Of a stretch of DNA of 64,000 bases, positions 1 to 7,880 are shown piece by piece. The first letter of the stretch is position 1, and the number at the start of each line of letters is the position of its first letter. Source of the stretch: Owenweeksia hongkongensis DSM 17368 (GTDB lineage Bacteria; Bacteroidota; Bacteroidia; Flavobacteriales; Schleiferiaceae); contig NC_016599.1 in NCBI RefSeq assembly GCF_000236705.1, positions 2,666,001 through 2,730,000 on the forward strand, in the 5' to 3' direction. A program made the position numbers and the translations under genes. The notes under the pieces are model-generated. The model made no database searches and was not told the origin of the DNA. It worked only from the letters and a program-made list of their open reading frames with translations.

Positions 1-617
1 GAACAATTGCGGTAAGCGGAAGTGCGGACATGAATATTGTGGCGGATCATGTAGCTATACAAATTGTGGCTGACCACACAGATGCAAATGCCCGTGAAGC
101 TTACAAAATGACGACCGAAGAAATGAGCAAGGCGATTGCTTATTTGAAAAAACGAGATGACATTGAAAATATTAAAACCACACAAGTAATGCTCTACCCT
201 CGTATTCGAGATTATAAGAGTGGAGCTAAAGAATACAATGCGCGTCAAACATTAAATTTTGAGTTGAAGAAACTGGAGAACTATGACGAGGTAATGCTGA
301 GCCTTATAGATATGGGCATAAATGGAGTGGGCAATGTGCAGTTTAAAAGTACAGAGGAGGAAAACTACGAAGAAGTATTGATGCGCAAAGCAGTGCAGGA
401 TGCTCGCAAAAAAGCCGTTATTTTGGCCTCAGAGTTGGGTCAGGAAGTTGGCGCAGCCAAGGTGATTGATGAGCAGGGAAATGCAGGGCCGTATCCAATG
501 GCGGAGTATAAAATGGCTTTTTCTTCTGATTCATCCGCAGGAGGGGGAGGTCCATCGGTATCTCCGGGAACCTTGAAAATCACCAAAACCGTACAGATAC
601 AATTTGAACTAAAGTAA
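1..617 (+). CDS. SIMPL-domain (DUF541) protein, 5' end outside window
   Basis: The frame is open from the left edge. The codons before the first ATG (position 30) read TIAVSGSAD, the usual opening strand of the SIMPL domain, so that ATG is internal and the true start lies upstream. About 204 residues are visible and cover nearly the whole domain. It has the family pattern of short strands and helices, a glycine/serine-rich linker near the end (GGGGPSVSPG) and a closing beta strand. SIMPL proteins of Gram-negative bacteria are mostly exported envelope proteins; their biochemical role is poorly defined. The signal peptide would be in the missing part. The gene ends 9 nt before the enoyl-CoA hydratase, so cotranscription is possible. 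Confidence 0.85.
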   Translation, partial: TIAVSGSADMNIVADHVAIQIVADHTDANAREAYKMTTEEMSKAIAYLKKRDDIENIKTTQVMLYPRIRDYKSGAKEYNARQTLNFELKKLENYDEVMLSLIDMGINGVGNVQFKSTEEENYEEVLMRKAVQDARKKAVILASELGQEVGAAKVIDEQGNAGPYPMAEYKMAFSSDSSAGGGGPSVSPGTLKITKTVQIQFELK

Positions 618-626
618 AAGTAAACC

Positions 627-1400
627 ATGGCTTACGAAAACGTAGTAGTTAATCACGAGGAGCAGTACTCCATTATTACAATCAACCGCCCCAAGCAGAT
701 GAATGCGCTGAATAAGCAAACCATCGAAGAGCTTCATGATGCTCTAACTAAGCTTAACGCAGATGAAAATGTGCGTGCAGTAATCATCACCGGAAGTGGA
801 GAAAAGGCTTTTGTGGCGGGAGCGGATATTAAGGAGTTTGCCAATTTTAACATAAGTGAAGGAACCGAACTAGCTGCCCGCGGACATGAGTTGCTTTTTG
901 ACTTTGTAGAAAATTTTAACAAGCCTGTGATTGCAGCTGTTAATGGTTTTGCCCTTGGCGGTGGATTAGAATTGGCTATGGCTTGTCATATTCGTGTGGC
1001 TTCGTACAATGCTAAATTAGGTTTGCCAGAAACAGGTCTTGGGCTAATCCCGGGATATGGTGGTACTCAGCGTTTGGCAAGATTGATTGGCCATGGTAGG
1101 GCTATTGAAATGATTACCACAGCACAAATGATTGATGCCGAAAGAGCGCATGAAATGGGCTTGGTAAATCATCTTTACACAGCTGATGAGTTGATGACCG
1201 AGGCTGTGAATTTGGTAAAGAAAATGCTTAAGAATTCGCCTAACGCTTTGAAGAGCGCTATTAGAAGTGTAAATGCCGGCTACCGCACAGGTATTGACGG
1301 CTACAAAGTAGAGATTGAAGAATTTGGAAAGTGCTTTGGCACTAAGGATTTTGTAGAAGGCACCACTGCATTTTTAGAAAAGAGAAAACCCTCTTTTTAA
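627..1400 (+). CDS. enoyl-CoA hydratase/isomerase family (crotonase)
   Basis: A 257-residue crotonase-fold protein of normal length for short-chain enoyl-CoA hydratases, which add water to trans-2-enoyl-CoA in beta-oxidation. Visible motifs are the oxyanion-hole strand AGADIKEF (about residues 64-71), GFALGGGLELA (107-117) and LPETGLGLIPGYGGTQRL (133-150). Both catalytic glutamates expected for a hydratase are present, Glu115 and Glu135, so a true hydratase is favoured over an isomerase or decarboxylase of the same fold. ATG at 627 is the natural start. The stop overlaps the next start (TAATG), which suggests translational coupling with the hydrolase. The actual substrate (crotonyl-, methacrylyl- or 3-hydroxyadipyl-type CoA) cannot be read from the sequence. 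Confidence 0.93.
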   Translation: MAYENVVVNHEEQYSIITINRPKQMNALNKQTIEELHDALTKLNADENVRAVIITGSGEKAFVAGADIKEFANFNISEGTELAARGHELLFDFVENFNKPVIAAVNGFALGGGLELAMACHIRVASYNAKLGLPETGLGLIPGYGGTQRLARLIGHGRAIEMITTAQMIDAERAHEMGLVNHLYTADELMTEAVNLVKKMLKNSPNALKSAIRSVNAGYRTGIDGYKVEIEEFGKCFGTKDFVEGTTAFLEKRKPSF

Positions 1401-2062
1401 TGCTTCAGGAACCCCACTACATTACAATACAAAAAACGGCTCGCTATTACCTTAGCGGGCCGTTGTCACATAATTATAAGCACATTTGTTTTGTGCTGCA
1501 CGGCTATGGCCAATTGGTGCCTTATTTTATCCGCCATTTTGAAGAACTGGAAATGAAGGATGTACTTTTTATTGCCCCCGAAGGTTTGCACCGTTTTTAC
1601 CTTAATGGAAGCAAAGGAAGAGTTGGCACAAGCTGGATGACTAAGGAAGATCGGCTGAATGATATTGCCGATTACTGTAAATATCTGGATCAACTTTATG
1701 AGCACTTTGGTGAGCAAATAGCTTCTGCAAAAAGTGTGGGCCTATTCGCTTTTTCGCAAGGTGTGGCTACAGCGTGTAGGTGGCTTACGGCATCTGAGCA
1801 TAAGTTCGATTACTTGGTAAATTATGCCGGGGCATTTCCTCCTGATTTAGATCATAAAAGTGCTATTGCCAAAATGCGAAACATACCTGTGCATATGCTG
1901 GTTGGGGATGCTGATGAATATATATCCTTGGAAAAGTTTGGCGAACATATTAGGCAATTGGAAGCACAAGGTTTTGAGGTGGAACAAGAAACTTTTGAAG
2001 GTGAACACAAGCTTTATAAACCAGTGCTTGAGGGTTTGTTTAAAAAGCTCCTTACTCCTTAA
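1400..2062 (+). CDS. alpha/beta hydrolase (phospholipase/carboxylesterase-like)
   Basis: A 220-residue alpha/beta hydrolase. The oxyanion region is LHGYGQ (about 33-38). The nucleophile elbow is FAFSQG (116-121, Ser119), a GxSxG relative with Ala in the first position. The acid is in VGDADE (Asp170 or Asp172) and the late histidine is His203 in EGEHK. The length and spacing resemble the phospholipase/carboxylesterase family that cleaves short acyl esters. No signal peptide is visible, so it should be cytoplasmic. Its start overlaps the hydratase stop by one base. Its 3' end overlaps the convergent S4-domain gene by 11 bp, with no terminator between them. The substrate is unknown. Confidence 0.8.
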   Translation: MLQEPHYITIQKTARYYLSGPLSHNYKHICFVLHGYGQLVPYFIRHFEELEMKDVLFIAPEGLHRFYLNGSKGRVGTSWMTKEDRLNDIADYCKYLDQLYEHFGEQIASAKSVGLFAFSQGVATACRWLTASEHKFDYLVNYAGAFPPDLDHKSAIAKMRNIPVHMLVGDADEYISLEKFGEHIRQLEAQGFEVEQETFEGEHKLYKPVLEGLFKKLLTP

Positions 2063-2414
2063 AATCATCTAAATCACGTCTTTCCTTTTTTGTAGGACGT
2101 CCTGTACCTTTCCTGCGATCATAGCTGCGCATTAGTTGAATGAACTCTTTTTTATTCAGTTCTTCTTCAGCGGTTACATCTTTTATAAAATCAGGCACAA
2201 GTTTGGCTCCCACTCTCGACTTTGGGATATCCAAAACTTTGAGGCCATACTCTATTCCTTCTATCCTGAAATGTATAGTATCGCCAACTTTTACATCGCG
2301 AGATGGTTTTGCGGTATCACCATTTATAGAAACCTTATCCTTTCGTATTTCATCGGTAGCAAGAGAGCGCGTTTTGTACTTGCGTACACTCCAAAGAAAT
2401 TTATCAATCCTCAT
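2052..2414 (-). CDS. RNA-binding S4 domain protein (Hsp15/HslR-like)
   Basis: A 120-residue basic protein. Residues 1-60 form an S4 RNA-binding domain (MRIDKFLWSVRKYKTR at the start, then a KDKVSINGD turn and VKVGDTIHFRI). The tail at about 95-115 is rich in Lys and Arg. This is the layout of HslR/Hsp15, which in E. coli binds 50S subunits carrying a stalled nascent chain. Function here is inferred from the family. It is convergent with the hydrolase at its 3' end and divergent from the LytTR regulator at its 5' end. ATG at 2412-2414 is well placed at the first S4 residue. Confidence 0.88.
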   Translation of the reverse strand: MRIDKFLWSVRKYKTRSLATDEIRKDKVSINGDTAKPSRDVKVGDTIHFRIEGIEYGLKVLDIPKSRVGAKLVPDFIKDVTAEEELNKKEFIQLMRSYDRRKGTGRPTKKERRDLDDFKE

Positions 2415-2555
2415 TTTACTGCTTTTACAATGCCCAAGATTAATGAAAATGTATTAACATTGTGAATACTTGTTTACATTAGCAAGTAAGAAAACCCTTA
2501 ACAATTAAAAATTGACTCGGTCTCAGCTTACGTTTTGGTTGGGATAAAACTCTAC

Positions 2556-3248
2556 ATGAAGCCACTAAAGTGCATAATCGTTGATGACGATCCGCTTTCG
2601 CGTGAAGCGCTTCGTCACAGCATTGGAAGACACTCCGACCTTCGGCTTGAAGGGAGTTATCACAATGCTTTAGAAGCAAAAATGGCTCTAGCCAAAAAAG
2701 ACCTTGATCTAGTTTTTCTTGATATAGAAATGCCGGAAATGACGGGTTTTGAGCTTTTGAATTCGTATAAAAATATTCCACAGGTTGTTTTAGTTACCTC
2801 AAATAAGGACCATGCATTTGAAGCCTTCAGGTATGACGTTACCGACTTCATTTCTAAACCTATCGATCATAGTCGTTTTGAGCAAGCTGTGGAGCGTGTA
2901 CTTAGGTATTCTCAAAGCATGCCTCAGCGTGTGGAGGAGCATAACTTAGTGATAAAGTCAGATGGTGTTTTGGTAAAAATAAATGCTGGAGACATTGATT
3001 ATGTAGAGGCGATGGGGGATTATATAAAAGTTGTACTTGCTGATTCAAATTATGTGGTGCACAGCACTATGAAAGCTTTTATTACTCAACTGCCCGATGC
3101 CTTTTTGCGTGTTCACAAATCATACATCGTAAATCTGGATAAGGTGCTAGAAATTGATGATAGCTATCTTGTGGGTGAATACTTTAACCTTCCGGTAAGT
3201 AGGTCTTACAAAAACGATGTAAAAACTAAATTCAAGGAGTATTTATAA
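2556..3248 (+). CDS. LytTR-family response regulator
   Basis: A receiver plus LytTR DNA-binding protein of about 230 residues. The frame can be read from a TTG at 2535, but the ATG at 2556 (MKPLKCIIVDDDPLS) is the proper receiver start. Visible residues are the acidic pocket DDD at 10-12, phospho-acceptor Asp56 in FLDIEMPEM, and Lys101 in ISKPID. The LytTR domain spans about 130-230 (VKINAGDIDYVEAMGDYIKV, then FLRVHKSYIVN). LytTR regulators bind short direct repeats as dimers. The adjacent convergent gene is a membrane histidine kinase and the two stops overlap by 6 bp, so they may be partners. A convergent arrangement is unusual for a two-component pair, and that kinase is not of the LytS type, so the pairing is inference. 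Confidence 0.92.
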   Translation: MKPLKCIIVDDDPLSREALRHSIGRHSDLRLEGSYHNALEAKMALAKKDLDLVFLDIEMPEMTGFELLNSYKNIPQVVLVTSNKDHAFEAFRYDVTDFISKPIDHSRFEQAVERVLRYSQSMPQRVEEHNLVIKSDGVLVKINAGDIDYVEAMGDYIKVVLADSNYVVHSTMKAFITQLPDAFLRVHKSYIVNLDKVLEIDDSYLVGEYFNLPVSRSYKNDVKTKFKEYL

Positions 3249-4562
3249 CCTATAAAGCTCAATGTAAAATTGAGTTCCTTGGTTAGGAGTACTGTCAATA
3301 TCAATTTTTCCACCCATTATTTCCACTTGGTTTTTGGTGATAAACATACCTACTCCTTTACTATCTACATTCTTTTTGCCATGAAATGTTTTATACATTT
3401 TAAATACATCTTTACCATGTCGGTCTAGGTCTATTCCAATACCATTGTCACTAAAAGTAAGCATTACTAATCCATCATCCACATAAGATGAAATCTCAAT
3501 GATTGGCTTAGTATCCGGTTGCGCATATTTTATGGAGTTTGAAATCATATTTAGGAAAATGCTTTCTAAAAATAGTCGTGAGTAAATTATTTCAGGAAAC
3601 CCGGAAAAGTCTGCATTTATCACTGCTCCACTTTCTTTTATTTGAGATGCGAGTTGTTTTTTTACATTTTCTAAATGCACTGCTAATTCGAGTGGCTCAA
3701 GGTCTTTCACAAGCTCTCTGTAGTCCATTAGTATTTCTGAGAAATCATCTACCATATCAAACATTACCTGTGAGCCGTCTTTAAAGTTTTTTAAAAGCTC
3801 TGCCTTATCCTCAGGCGTTTCCATTCTGTCAAAGAGGTTCATAATCATCTTAAGCCCTGCCATTGGAGAACGCAAATTGTGAGACACCATTCTGGCCATA
3901 GATTCGAGGTGTTCATTTCTGTGCCGCAAAGCCTCATTGTTGTTTATCAGTTGACGGCTTTTTAAATGCGAATCAGCACGTTCTCTCTCATAGCTTTTCT
4001 TGAAGTAATTTAGAACTACAGAAATCAAAATCACCAGGCTCATGAGACGATAAAAACCTGGGAAGGGAAATGTAAGCTCTTCAAAAAGCTCAGGGTTAGT
4101 GAGAATATAATTAGGGAAATTGTAGGCCAAATACTGTACTACCACAACATTTACAACGGTAAGTATCATAAACCCCAAGTGATCTCTAACCTTGAGTATA
4201 GTGAGGTTTACAACTATTATGAGCACAAAGAAATAGTTTGCAGTGTGGGTGGAAGAAATACTCCAGCACCAGGCTACATCATTAAACAATAGGGTAAGTA
4301 AAACAAACACTTTGCTGGATAGAATGTAGCGCCCTTTGTAATGTGCGTTATAAAAAATATAGAGAAATATAAGCGAGAGTATAGAAAGCGAAAGCCTTAC
4401 CCATAAGGTAGACTCATAAAAACTAGCCAAAGCCGTTGTGGCGGTGCTCAACAAAAAGAAAACAAGTGTAGCTGCGTTGAAAATCTTGTTTTCAAGCAAG
4501 TCTTTACCGGAGACGTAATCGGTAAAGTTAAAGCGAGATTTGAGTTTATGGTTCAATGACAT
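3243..4562 (-). CDS. membrane sensor histidine kinase
   Basis: A 439-residue kinase. The N-terminal half (about residues 28-187) is a run of hydrophobic helices, probably six, with no large periplasmic loop, so it may sense something in the membrane. A short coiled stretch follows (190-222). The HisKA box is MARMVSHNLRSPMAGLK with phospho-His228. The ATPase domain has an N box (NSIKYAQ), a G1 box (DNGIGI) and a G2 box (GVGMFITK), followed by EIMGGKIDIDS. All catalytic motifs look intact. It is convergent with the LytTR regulator. The 5' region runs into a 230 bp gap before the tRNA gene. Confidence 0.92.
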   Translation of the reverse strand: MSLNHKLKSRFNFTDYVSGKDLLENKIFNAATLVFFLLSTATTALASFYESTLWVRLSLSILSLIFLYIFYNAHYKGRYILSSKVFVLLTLLFNDVAWCWSISSTHTANYFFVLIIVVNLTILKVRDHLGFMILTVVNVVVVQYLAYNFPNYILTNPELFEELTFPFPGFYRLMSLVILISVVLNYFKKSYERERADSHLKSRQLINNNEALRHRNEHLESMARMVSHNLRSPMAGLKMIMNLFDRMETPEDKAELLKNFKDGSQVMFDMVDDFSEILMDYRELVKDLEPLELAVHLENVKKQLASQIKESGAVINADFSGFPEIIYSRLFLESIFLNMISNSIKYAQPDTKPIIEISSYVDDGLVMLTFSDNGIGIDLDRHGKDVFKMYKTFHGKKNVDSKGVGMFITKNQVEIMGGKIDIDSTPNQGTQFYIELYRL

Positions 4563-4755
4563 TGTAAGTGTTGAATGTCACAAATGTAAAATTATTCGGA
4601 TATGAATGTCGTAGATGAAGGTAAGTGCTGCAAATCGATGAGTTGAGGGGGGGGCACCCACAAAAAAAATAAATGGCTTGATAATTTTTAAGGAAACAAT
4701 GAATGCTTAGTTTCAGGAAAAGGCATAACTAATTCTCTTGTCAAAATAATGCGCA
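4563..4755. other. intergenic region between kinase and tRNA-Asn
   Basis: There is no plausible gene here. It is the upstream region of the reverse-strand kinase. The one striking element is a run of eight G residues at 4647-4654, rare in this AT-rich background, lying about 85 bp upstream of the kinase start. I could not place a convincing promoter. Confidence 0.5.
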
Positions 4756-4790
4756 TAAAAAAACCCGACACTTTCGTATCGGGTTTTTAA
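4756..4790 (-). terminator. intrinsic terminator of tRNA-Asn
   Basis: On the reverse strand a 7-bp stem (CCCGATA pairing with TGTCGGG, one G-U) closes a CGAAAG loop, with A5 before it and T7 after it. It lies directly downstream of the tRNA gene. The flanking A and T runs could let it act in both directions. Confidence 0.85.
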
Positions 4791-4792
4791 AG

Positions 4793-4866
4793 CTCCTCCT
4801 CTTGGGCTCGAACCAAGGACCCTCTGATTAACAGTCAGATGCTCTAACCAACTGAGCTAAGGAGGA
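4793..4866 (-). tRNA. tRNA-Asn (anticodon GTT)
   Basis: The reverse strand folds into a standard cloverleaf. The acceptor stem pairs TCCTCCT with AGGAGGA and the discriminator base is G. The D arm is TAGCTCAGTTGGTTAGAGC. The anticodon stem TCTGA/TCAGA encloses loop CTGTTAA (anticodon GTT, Asn). The T arm has GGTTCGAGCC. CCA is not encoded, as is common in Bacteroidota, so it would be added after transcription. Confidence 0.97.
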
Positions 4867-4974
4867 ATATTTCCGCAAGGTTAAGGAAGTGTACCTTCCT
4901 CGTTTTTGCGGGTGCAATATTAGTACCTTTCATTCAATTACACAATATTTGCAGAAATTATTCAAATAAAAATT

Positions 4975-5895
4975 ATGAGTTTACTTATTGTAGGTACCGT
5001 AGCCTTTGATGAATTGATTACTCCCTTTGGCGAATCGGGCAAAATATTAGGCGGTTCCGGCACTTACGCTGGGCTTTCTGCTTCCAATTTTATGGATGAC
5101 ATCAACATTGTTTCCGTTGTTGGAGAAGATTTTCCGGAAGAGCATTTGGCAAACTTTCGTAAAAAAGGAATCTCTACGGAAGGAATCAATGTGGTAAAAG
5201 GCGGTAAAACGTTCTTTTGGAAAGGGAAGTACCACAACGATATGAACACTCGTGATACCTTAGATACACAACTTAATGTGTTGGCGGATTTTGATCCGGT
5301 AATTCCAGAAAGCTTTAGAAAGAGTGACTTCCTGATGTTGGGTAACCTTACTCCAGCTGTGCAGATGAATGTACTTGACCAAATGGAGGAACGTCCTAAG
5401 TTGGTGATTTTGGATACCATGAACTTTTGGATGGATATTGCTATGGACGAGCTAAAAGCTGTGCTCAAGAAGATTGATGTTCTTACGATAAATGATGAAG
5501 AAGCACGCCAGCTTAGTGGTGAGTATTCATTGGTAAGGGCTGCTCAAAAGATTTTTGAAATGGGTCCAAAATATTTAATCATCAAGAAAGGTGAGCATGG
5601 AGCGCTCTTGTTCGGGGAAGGTGAAGTATTCTTTGCACCAGCATTGCCCTTGGAGGAAGTATTTGATCCAACCGGAGCAGGAGATACTTTTGCCGGTGGA
5701 TTTATCGGTCACTTGGCGCACACTCGCGATATTTCTTTTGACAATATGAAGCGTGCGGTAATTTTTGGTTCTGCATTGGCATCTTTTTGTGTGGAGAAAT
5801 TTGGGACAGAGCGCATAGCAGCCATTACTCCTGAAGAAATGAATGAACGCGTAAGCCAATTTATTGAACTTACTCAGTTTGAAATAGAGCTATAA
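4975..5895 (+). CDS. PfkB-family sugar/nucleoside kinase
   Basis: A 306-residue ribokinase-fold kinase. The N-terminal GGSGTYAGLSA (about 27-37) is the family substrate-site glycine motif. DPTGAGDTFAGGFIGHL (231-247) is PfkB signature 2 and carries catalytic Asp237 and the anion hole. PfkB enzymes phosphorylate sugars, nucleosides or fructose-6-phosphate with ATP; the sequence does not fix the substrate. FWKGKYHNDMNTRDT (about 82-95) looks like a lid. It stands alone between the divergent tRNA gene and its own terminator, so it is probably a single-gene transcript. Confidence 0.9.
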   Translation: MSLLIVGTVAFDELITPFGESGKILGGSGTYAGLSASNFMDDINIVSVVGEDFPEEHLANFRKKGISTEGINVVKGGKTFFWKGKYHNDMNTRDTLDTQLNVLADFDPVIPESFRKSDFLMLGNLTPAVQMNVLDQMEERPKLVILDTMNFWMDIAMDELKAVLKKIDVLTINDEEARQLSGEYSLVRAAQKIFEMGPKYLIIKKGEHGALLFGEGEVFFAPALPLEEVFDPTGAGDTFAGGFIGHLAHTRDISFDNMKRAVIFGSALASFCVEKFGTERIAAITPEEMNERVSQFIELTQFEIEL

Positions 5896-5919
5896 AAGCC
5901 TATAAACACTACGTTTTTA

Positions 5920-5950
5920 GAAATCCCGGAAATTTTTTCGGGATTTTTTT
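5920..5950 (+). terminator. intrinsic terminator after the PfkB kinase
   Basis: An 8-bp stem (AAATCCCG/CGGGATTT) with a ten-base loop is followed by a run of seven T, about 25 nt after the kinase stop. Confidence 0.85.
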
Positions 5951-6061
5951 GTGCCCTACCCAACCTTTCTCCAACCTCTATCGTGTACCCATATAGTTGC
6001 GAAAACATTATACCCTAATGTCTCAGAATGTCGCAAACCCTGTGGTTAATTGTTCGGTTGT

Positions 6062-6105
6062 ACCGGGAGGGCTGATTTTGGTTAAATTAGTCATCCCGGT
6101 TTTTA
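6062..6105 (+). promoter_or_regulatory. hairpin with T-run just upstream of the sigma factor gene
   Basis: ACCGGGA (6062-6068) is perfectly complementary to TCCCGGT (6094-6100). Pairing continues imperfectly inward, and five T plus an AT run follow. The structure ends about 10 nt before the sigma factor ATG. The previous gene already has its own terminator, so this may be a leader attenuator or a structured leader. It could also be a leftover terminator. Confidence 0.4.
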
Positions 6106-6111
6106 TAATAT

Positions 6112-6672
6112 ATGGACGTTGAAAAGGAACTGTTAGAAGCTTGCATTAAGCAGGAGCGTAGGGCTCAGTTTGAGCTGTATAAGCGCTGCTACAGTATTTT
6201 AATGTCGGTATGCATGAGGTACGAGCGCAATAAGGAGGACGCTGAGTTTATGCTCAATCAAGTATTTCACAAGATACTTACCCACCTCGATCGCTATGAC
6301 GACAAAGCTCCATTTGAAGCTTGGATTAGACGAATTGCCATCAATACTCAAATTGATGAGTTTAGAAAAAACAGCCGCAGTAAGTTGGATTATTATGAGC
6401 AGCCCATGGATATGGCGCCACTCACGGTGATGGATTACAACGAGGCCGACAAAAAGTTTGATGCTGAGGAGCTGGAGACGATGATAAGGATGCTGCCTCC
6501 TGTTAGCCAAAAGGTGTTTAACCTATACGTGATTGACGGATATAATCACAAAGAAATAGCTGACCAGCTTGACATGAGCGAAGGGACGAGCAAATGGCAC
6601 CTGAGCAGCGCTCGTAAGAAGTTGAAAGCAATGATGAAGAAAATACTGAATAACGTAGCGGTATTGTTATGA
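6112..6672 (+). CDS. ECF-type sigma-70 factor
   Basis: A 186-residue sigma factor of the extracytoplasmic-function class. Region 2 covers about residues 18-80 (YKRCYSILMSVCMRYERN, then FEAWIRRIAINTQIDEFRKN). Region 4 covers about 130-178 (VSQKVFNLYVIDGYNHKEIA, then a helix-turn-helix with SEGTSKWHLSSARKKL). Regions 1 and 3 are absent, as expected. The stop overlaps the next start by 4 nt (ATGA), so sigma and downstream protein are translationally coupled. That is typical when the second gene encodes the sigma's regulator. A hairpin sits immediately upstream. Confidence 0.93.
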   Translation: MDVEKELLEACIKQERRAQFELYKRCYSILMSVCMRYERNKEDAEFMLNQVFHKILTHLDRYDDKAPFEAWIRRIAINTQIDEFRKNSRSKLDYYEQPMDMAPLTVMDYNEADKKFDAEELETMIRMLPPVSQKVFNLYVIDGYNHKEIADQLDMSEGTSKWHLSSARKKLKAMMKKILNNVAVLL

Positions 6673-7880
6673 CGGAGAAGGAGATTGAAAAACTATTTAA
6701 GAGTAAGCTCGATAATCGTGAGTTTGCGTTTAATCCTGCCAATTGGGAGGCTATGGAGGCAATTCTCGATAGCACACCTAAGCCTGCTGGAGCCTTTTAT
6801 TGGCGCTCGGTTATGGCAGTATTATTATTTGGTGTGGCTGTATGGAGCCTTATCACATTTGCTCCAGTTGCAGCTGAAAGTAATGTGGTAAACAATAGCG
6901 AGGTTACGGCTCCACTAGAAGAAGTGGATCAGGCTCAAGAGGCAAATACCGCCCTTAAGGAAACCCAACTGGAAGAAAATTTAGCAGAAAACGAACTGCA
7001 GAAAGGAAAACCGGAGAAAGCTGTGGCGCCCACGTCTGCTGGAGTTGCTGAGCGAAACACGGTTATCAATCAAGAGGTGCAGCCAGCACCAACTGAAGTA
7101 GCTACTGCTGAAGATTCTTATGTAGATGAAGTTGTTGCTGATGAGTTTTCTTTGGTTGACCCTGTTTCTACAATTCCTCTTTCTAAAAAAGGTTTTGTCT
7201 TTAATAATGAGCTTCCACAGGCTTTAGTGGAGATTACCTCAGGAAACAACTTTACTCCAGAGGCTTTCAAAAAGTTCGATTCAAAGAGTTCATTTTATCT
7301 GGAAGTATCACCTGTATTCTCTGGCTCATATAATGCAAATAACGTTGGAGTAGGCTGGCATGCTGGCCTTGGTTGGGAAAGAGCGATTGGCGAGAAGTTT
7401 CAGTTTATTATTGGACTCGGCTATACAGTACAAAACGGTGTAGGTATTGAGAATAATAGTGACAGTGTGTTCTACAATTTTGGTAAAGAATTAGTGGAAA
7501 CACAAGAAATAAACAGGCGACTGGATTATGTGGAGCTTCCTGTAAGCATTAGCTACAAGCTTAATCAAAGAAATATGGTAGAGCTTGGAATGTATACTGG
7601 GTATTTGGTAAACGTTTCCCGTGATGTGGATAAGGAAATTTCAAAGTTTAAAACTGAAACACAATACGAGTCAACCAAAGAAAATGGCTACCAAAAGGAG
7701 TTTAAGCGAATGGATTACGGTTTGTCATTAGGGTATAGGTATAGACTTACTCCCGCATTAAGTGTGGGTTTACATTACAATCTTGGCTTAGTGGACATCA
7801 CTAAAAACACGCAAGGAGATTACCTACAAAGGCACACCAACCAGAATACCAGAGTAGTATTTCGATACAGATTTTTATGA
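6669..7880 (+). CDS. anti-sigma-like protein with one TM helix and outer-membrane beta-barrel domain
   Basis: A 403-residue three-part protein. Residues 1-44 are a charged cytoplasmic segment with the EKEIEKLFKSKL and FNPANWEAME motifs common in proteins encoded beside Bacteroidota ECF sigma factors. A single transmembrane helix lies at about 45-64 (YWRSVMAVLLFGVAVWS). Residues 65-205 are a Glu/Ala/Pro-rich low-complexity linker. Residues 208-403 show alternating amphipathic strands like the outer-membrane beta-barrel family (PF13568-like), ending in FRYRFL. If both ends insert, it would span inner membrane, periplasm and outer membrane. I infer that it regulates the coupled sigma factor. The next gene also overlaps by 4 nt. 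Confidence 0.75.
   Translation: MTEKEIEKLFKSKLDNREFAFNPANWEAMEAILDSTPKPAGAFYWRSVMAVLLFGVAVWSLITFAPVAAESNVVNNSEVTAPLEEVDQAQEANTALKETQLEENLAENELQKGKPEKAVAPTSAGVAERNTVINQEVQPAPTEVATAEDSYVDEVVADEFSLVDPVSTIPLSKKGFVFNNELPQALVEITSGNNFTPEAFKKFDSKSSFYLEVSPVFSGSYNANNVGVGWHAGLGWERAIGEKFQFIIGLGYTVQNGVGIENNSDSVFYNFGKELVETQEINRRLDYVELPVSISYKLNQRNMVELGMYTGYLVNVSRDVDKEISKFKTETQYESTKENGYQKEFKRMDYGLSLGYRYRLTPALSVGLHYNLGLVDITKNTQGDYLQRHTNQNTRVVFRYRFL

Noticed and set aside
2535-2555. TTG at 2535 as start of the LytTR regulator
   Set aside because: The ATG at 2556 begins exactly at the first receiver strand; the extra seven residues have no match to the fold.
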